From NCBI GenBank assembly GCA_937928755.1, contig CALEZI010000004.1, positions 1 through 5,878 on the forward strand: a stretch of DNA of 5,878 nucleotides, given 5' to 3'. The notes under the pieces were generated by a model. That model had not been told where the DNA came from and did not search any database. It saw nothing but the letters and a program-made list of their open reading frames with translations. This DNA comes from an uncultured Rhodanobacteraceae bacterium (GTDB lineage: Bacteria; Pseudomonadota; Gammaproteobacteria; Xanthomonadales; SZUA-5). This document shows positions 5,741 through 5,878 of this stretch, in pieces; positions within the stretch are counted from its first letter, which is position 1, and each line of letters opens with the position of its first letter. Made by a program: the position numbers and the translations under genes.

Positions 5741-5878
5741 GCGCCATCGTCGTCATCGACTCGGGCGTCGCCAACATCGGCTCGGTGGTCGCCGCGCTCG
5801 AGCGCGCGCAGGCGAGCGTGAGCGTCAGCCGCGACTGGGAAGTCATCCGCCAGGCCCCTCGCGTGCTGTTGCCCGGCG
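5737..5878 (+). CDS. hisH: Imidazole glycerol phosphate synthase glutaminase subunit (HisH), partial
   Basis: Only the first 47 codons are inside the window. HisH is the class I glutamine amidotransferase that feeds ammonia to HisF for imidazole ring closure. The N-terminus AIVVIDSGVANIGSVVAAL (3-21) matches the HisH opening (VxxxDxGxxNxxSVxxAL), and RVLLPG (42-47) is the strand and turn that lead into the oxyanion region. The catalytic Cys and His-Glu lie beyond the edge, so activity cannot be judged. The GTG start at 5737 makes a GTGA overlap with hisB and has AAGGG at 5726-5730, six bases upstream. It is expected to be followed by hisA and hisF. Confidence 0.93.
   Translation, partial: MSAIVVIDSGVANIGSVVAALERAQASVSVSRDWEVIRQAPRVLLPG

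Overview
This GC-rich window carries most of a histidine biosynthesis operon in the order regulator-hisG-hisD-hisC-hisB-hisH, all on the + strand; hisH is cut by the right edge. The long form of HisG, the fused bifunctional HisB, a TrpR-like gene at the head of the operon and paired REP elements all suggest a gammaproteobacterium of the order Xanthomonadales (Xanthomonadaceae or Rhodanobacteraceae). This placement rests on family knowledge and not on a database search.

Layout. Positions 1-186 hold no gene that can be supported, but contain a perfect 16-bp palindrome. Positions 187-429 are the decayed N-terminus of a polyketide/PUFA-type ketosynthase, readable only by changing frame twice. Positions 430-598 are unassigned. 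A sigma70-like promoter (599-627) is followed by an 18-bp imperfect palindrome (638-655) that looks like a TrpR-family operator, directly before a 107-aa TrpR/YerC-like regulator (660-983). A 215-bp gap with hairpins and a CA-rich repeat leads to hisG. hisG, hisD and hisC are joined by 4-bp stop/start overlaps. A 191-bp gap holds a hairpin, an inverted REP pair, a GC palindrome and a second CA-rich tract. hisB follows and overlaps hisH by 4 bp.

How the genes work together. HisG commits PRPP and ATP to the pathway. HisB removes water from imidazole-glycerol phosphate (C-terminal domain), HisC transaminates the product, HisB removes the phosphate (N-terminal domain) and HisD oxidises histidinol to histidine. 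HisH supplies ammonia to the cyclase HisF, expected downstream of the window with hisA and hisI. The regulator probably represses its own promoter, and therefore the operon, when histidine is plentiful; this is inferred from the operator position and the gene order.

The core genes are ordinary, with intact catalytic residues wherever checked. The points of interest are the regulatory and non-coding parts: the operator over the start of transcription, the matching architecture of the two gaps, CA-rich leaders in place of Shine-Dalgarno sites, the REP pair inside the operon, the missing zinc-loop cysteines in HisB, and the ketosynthase remnant.
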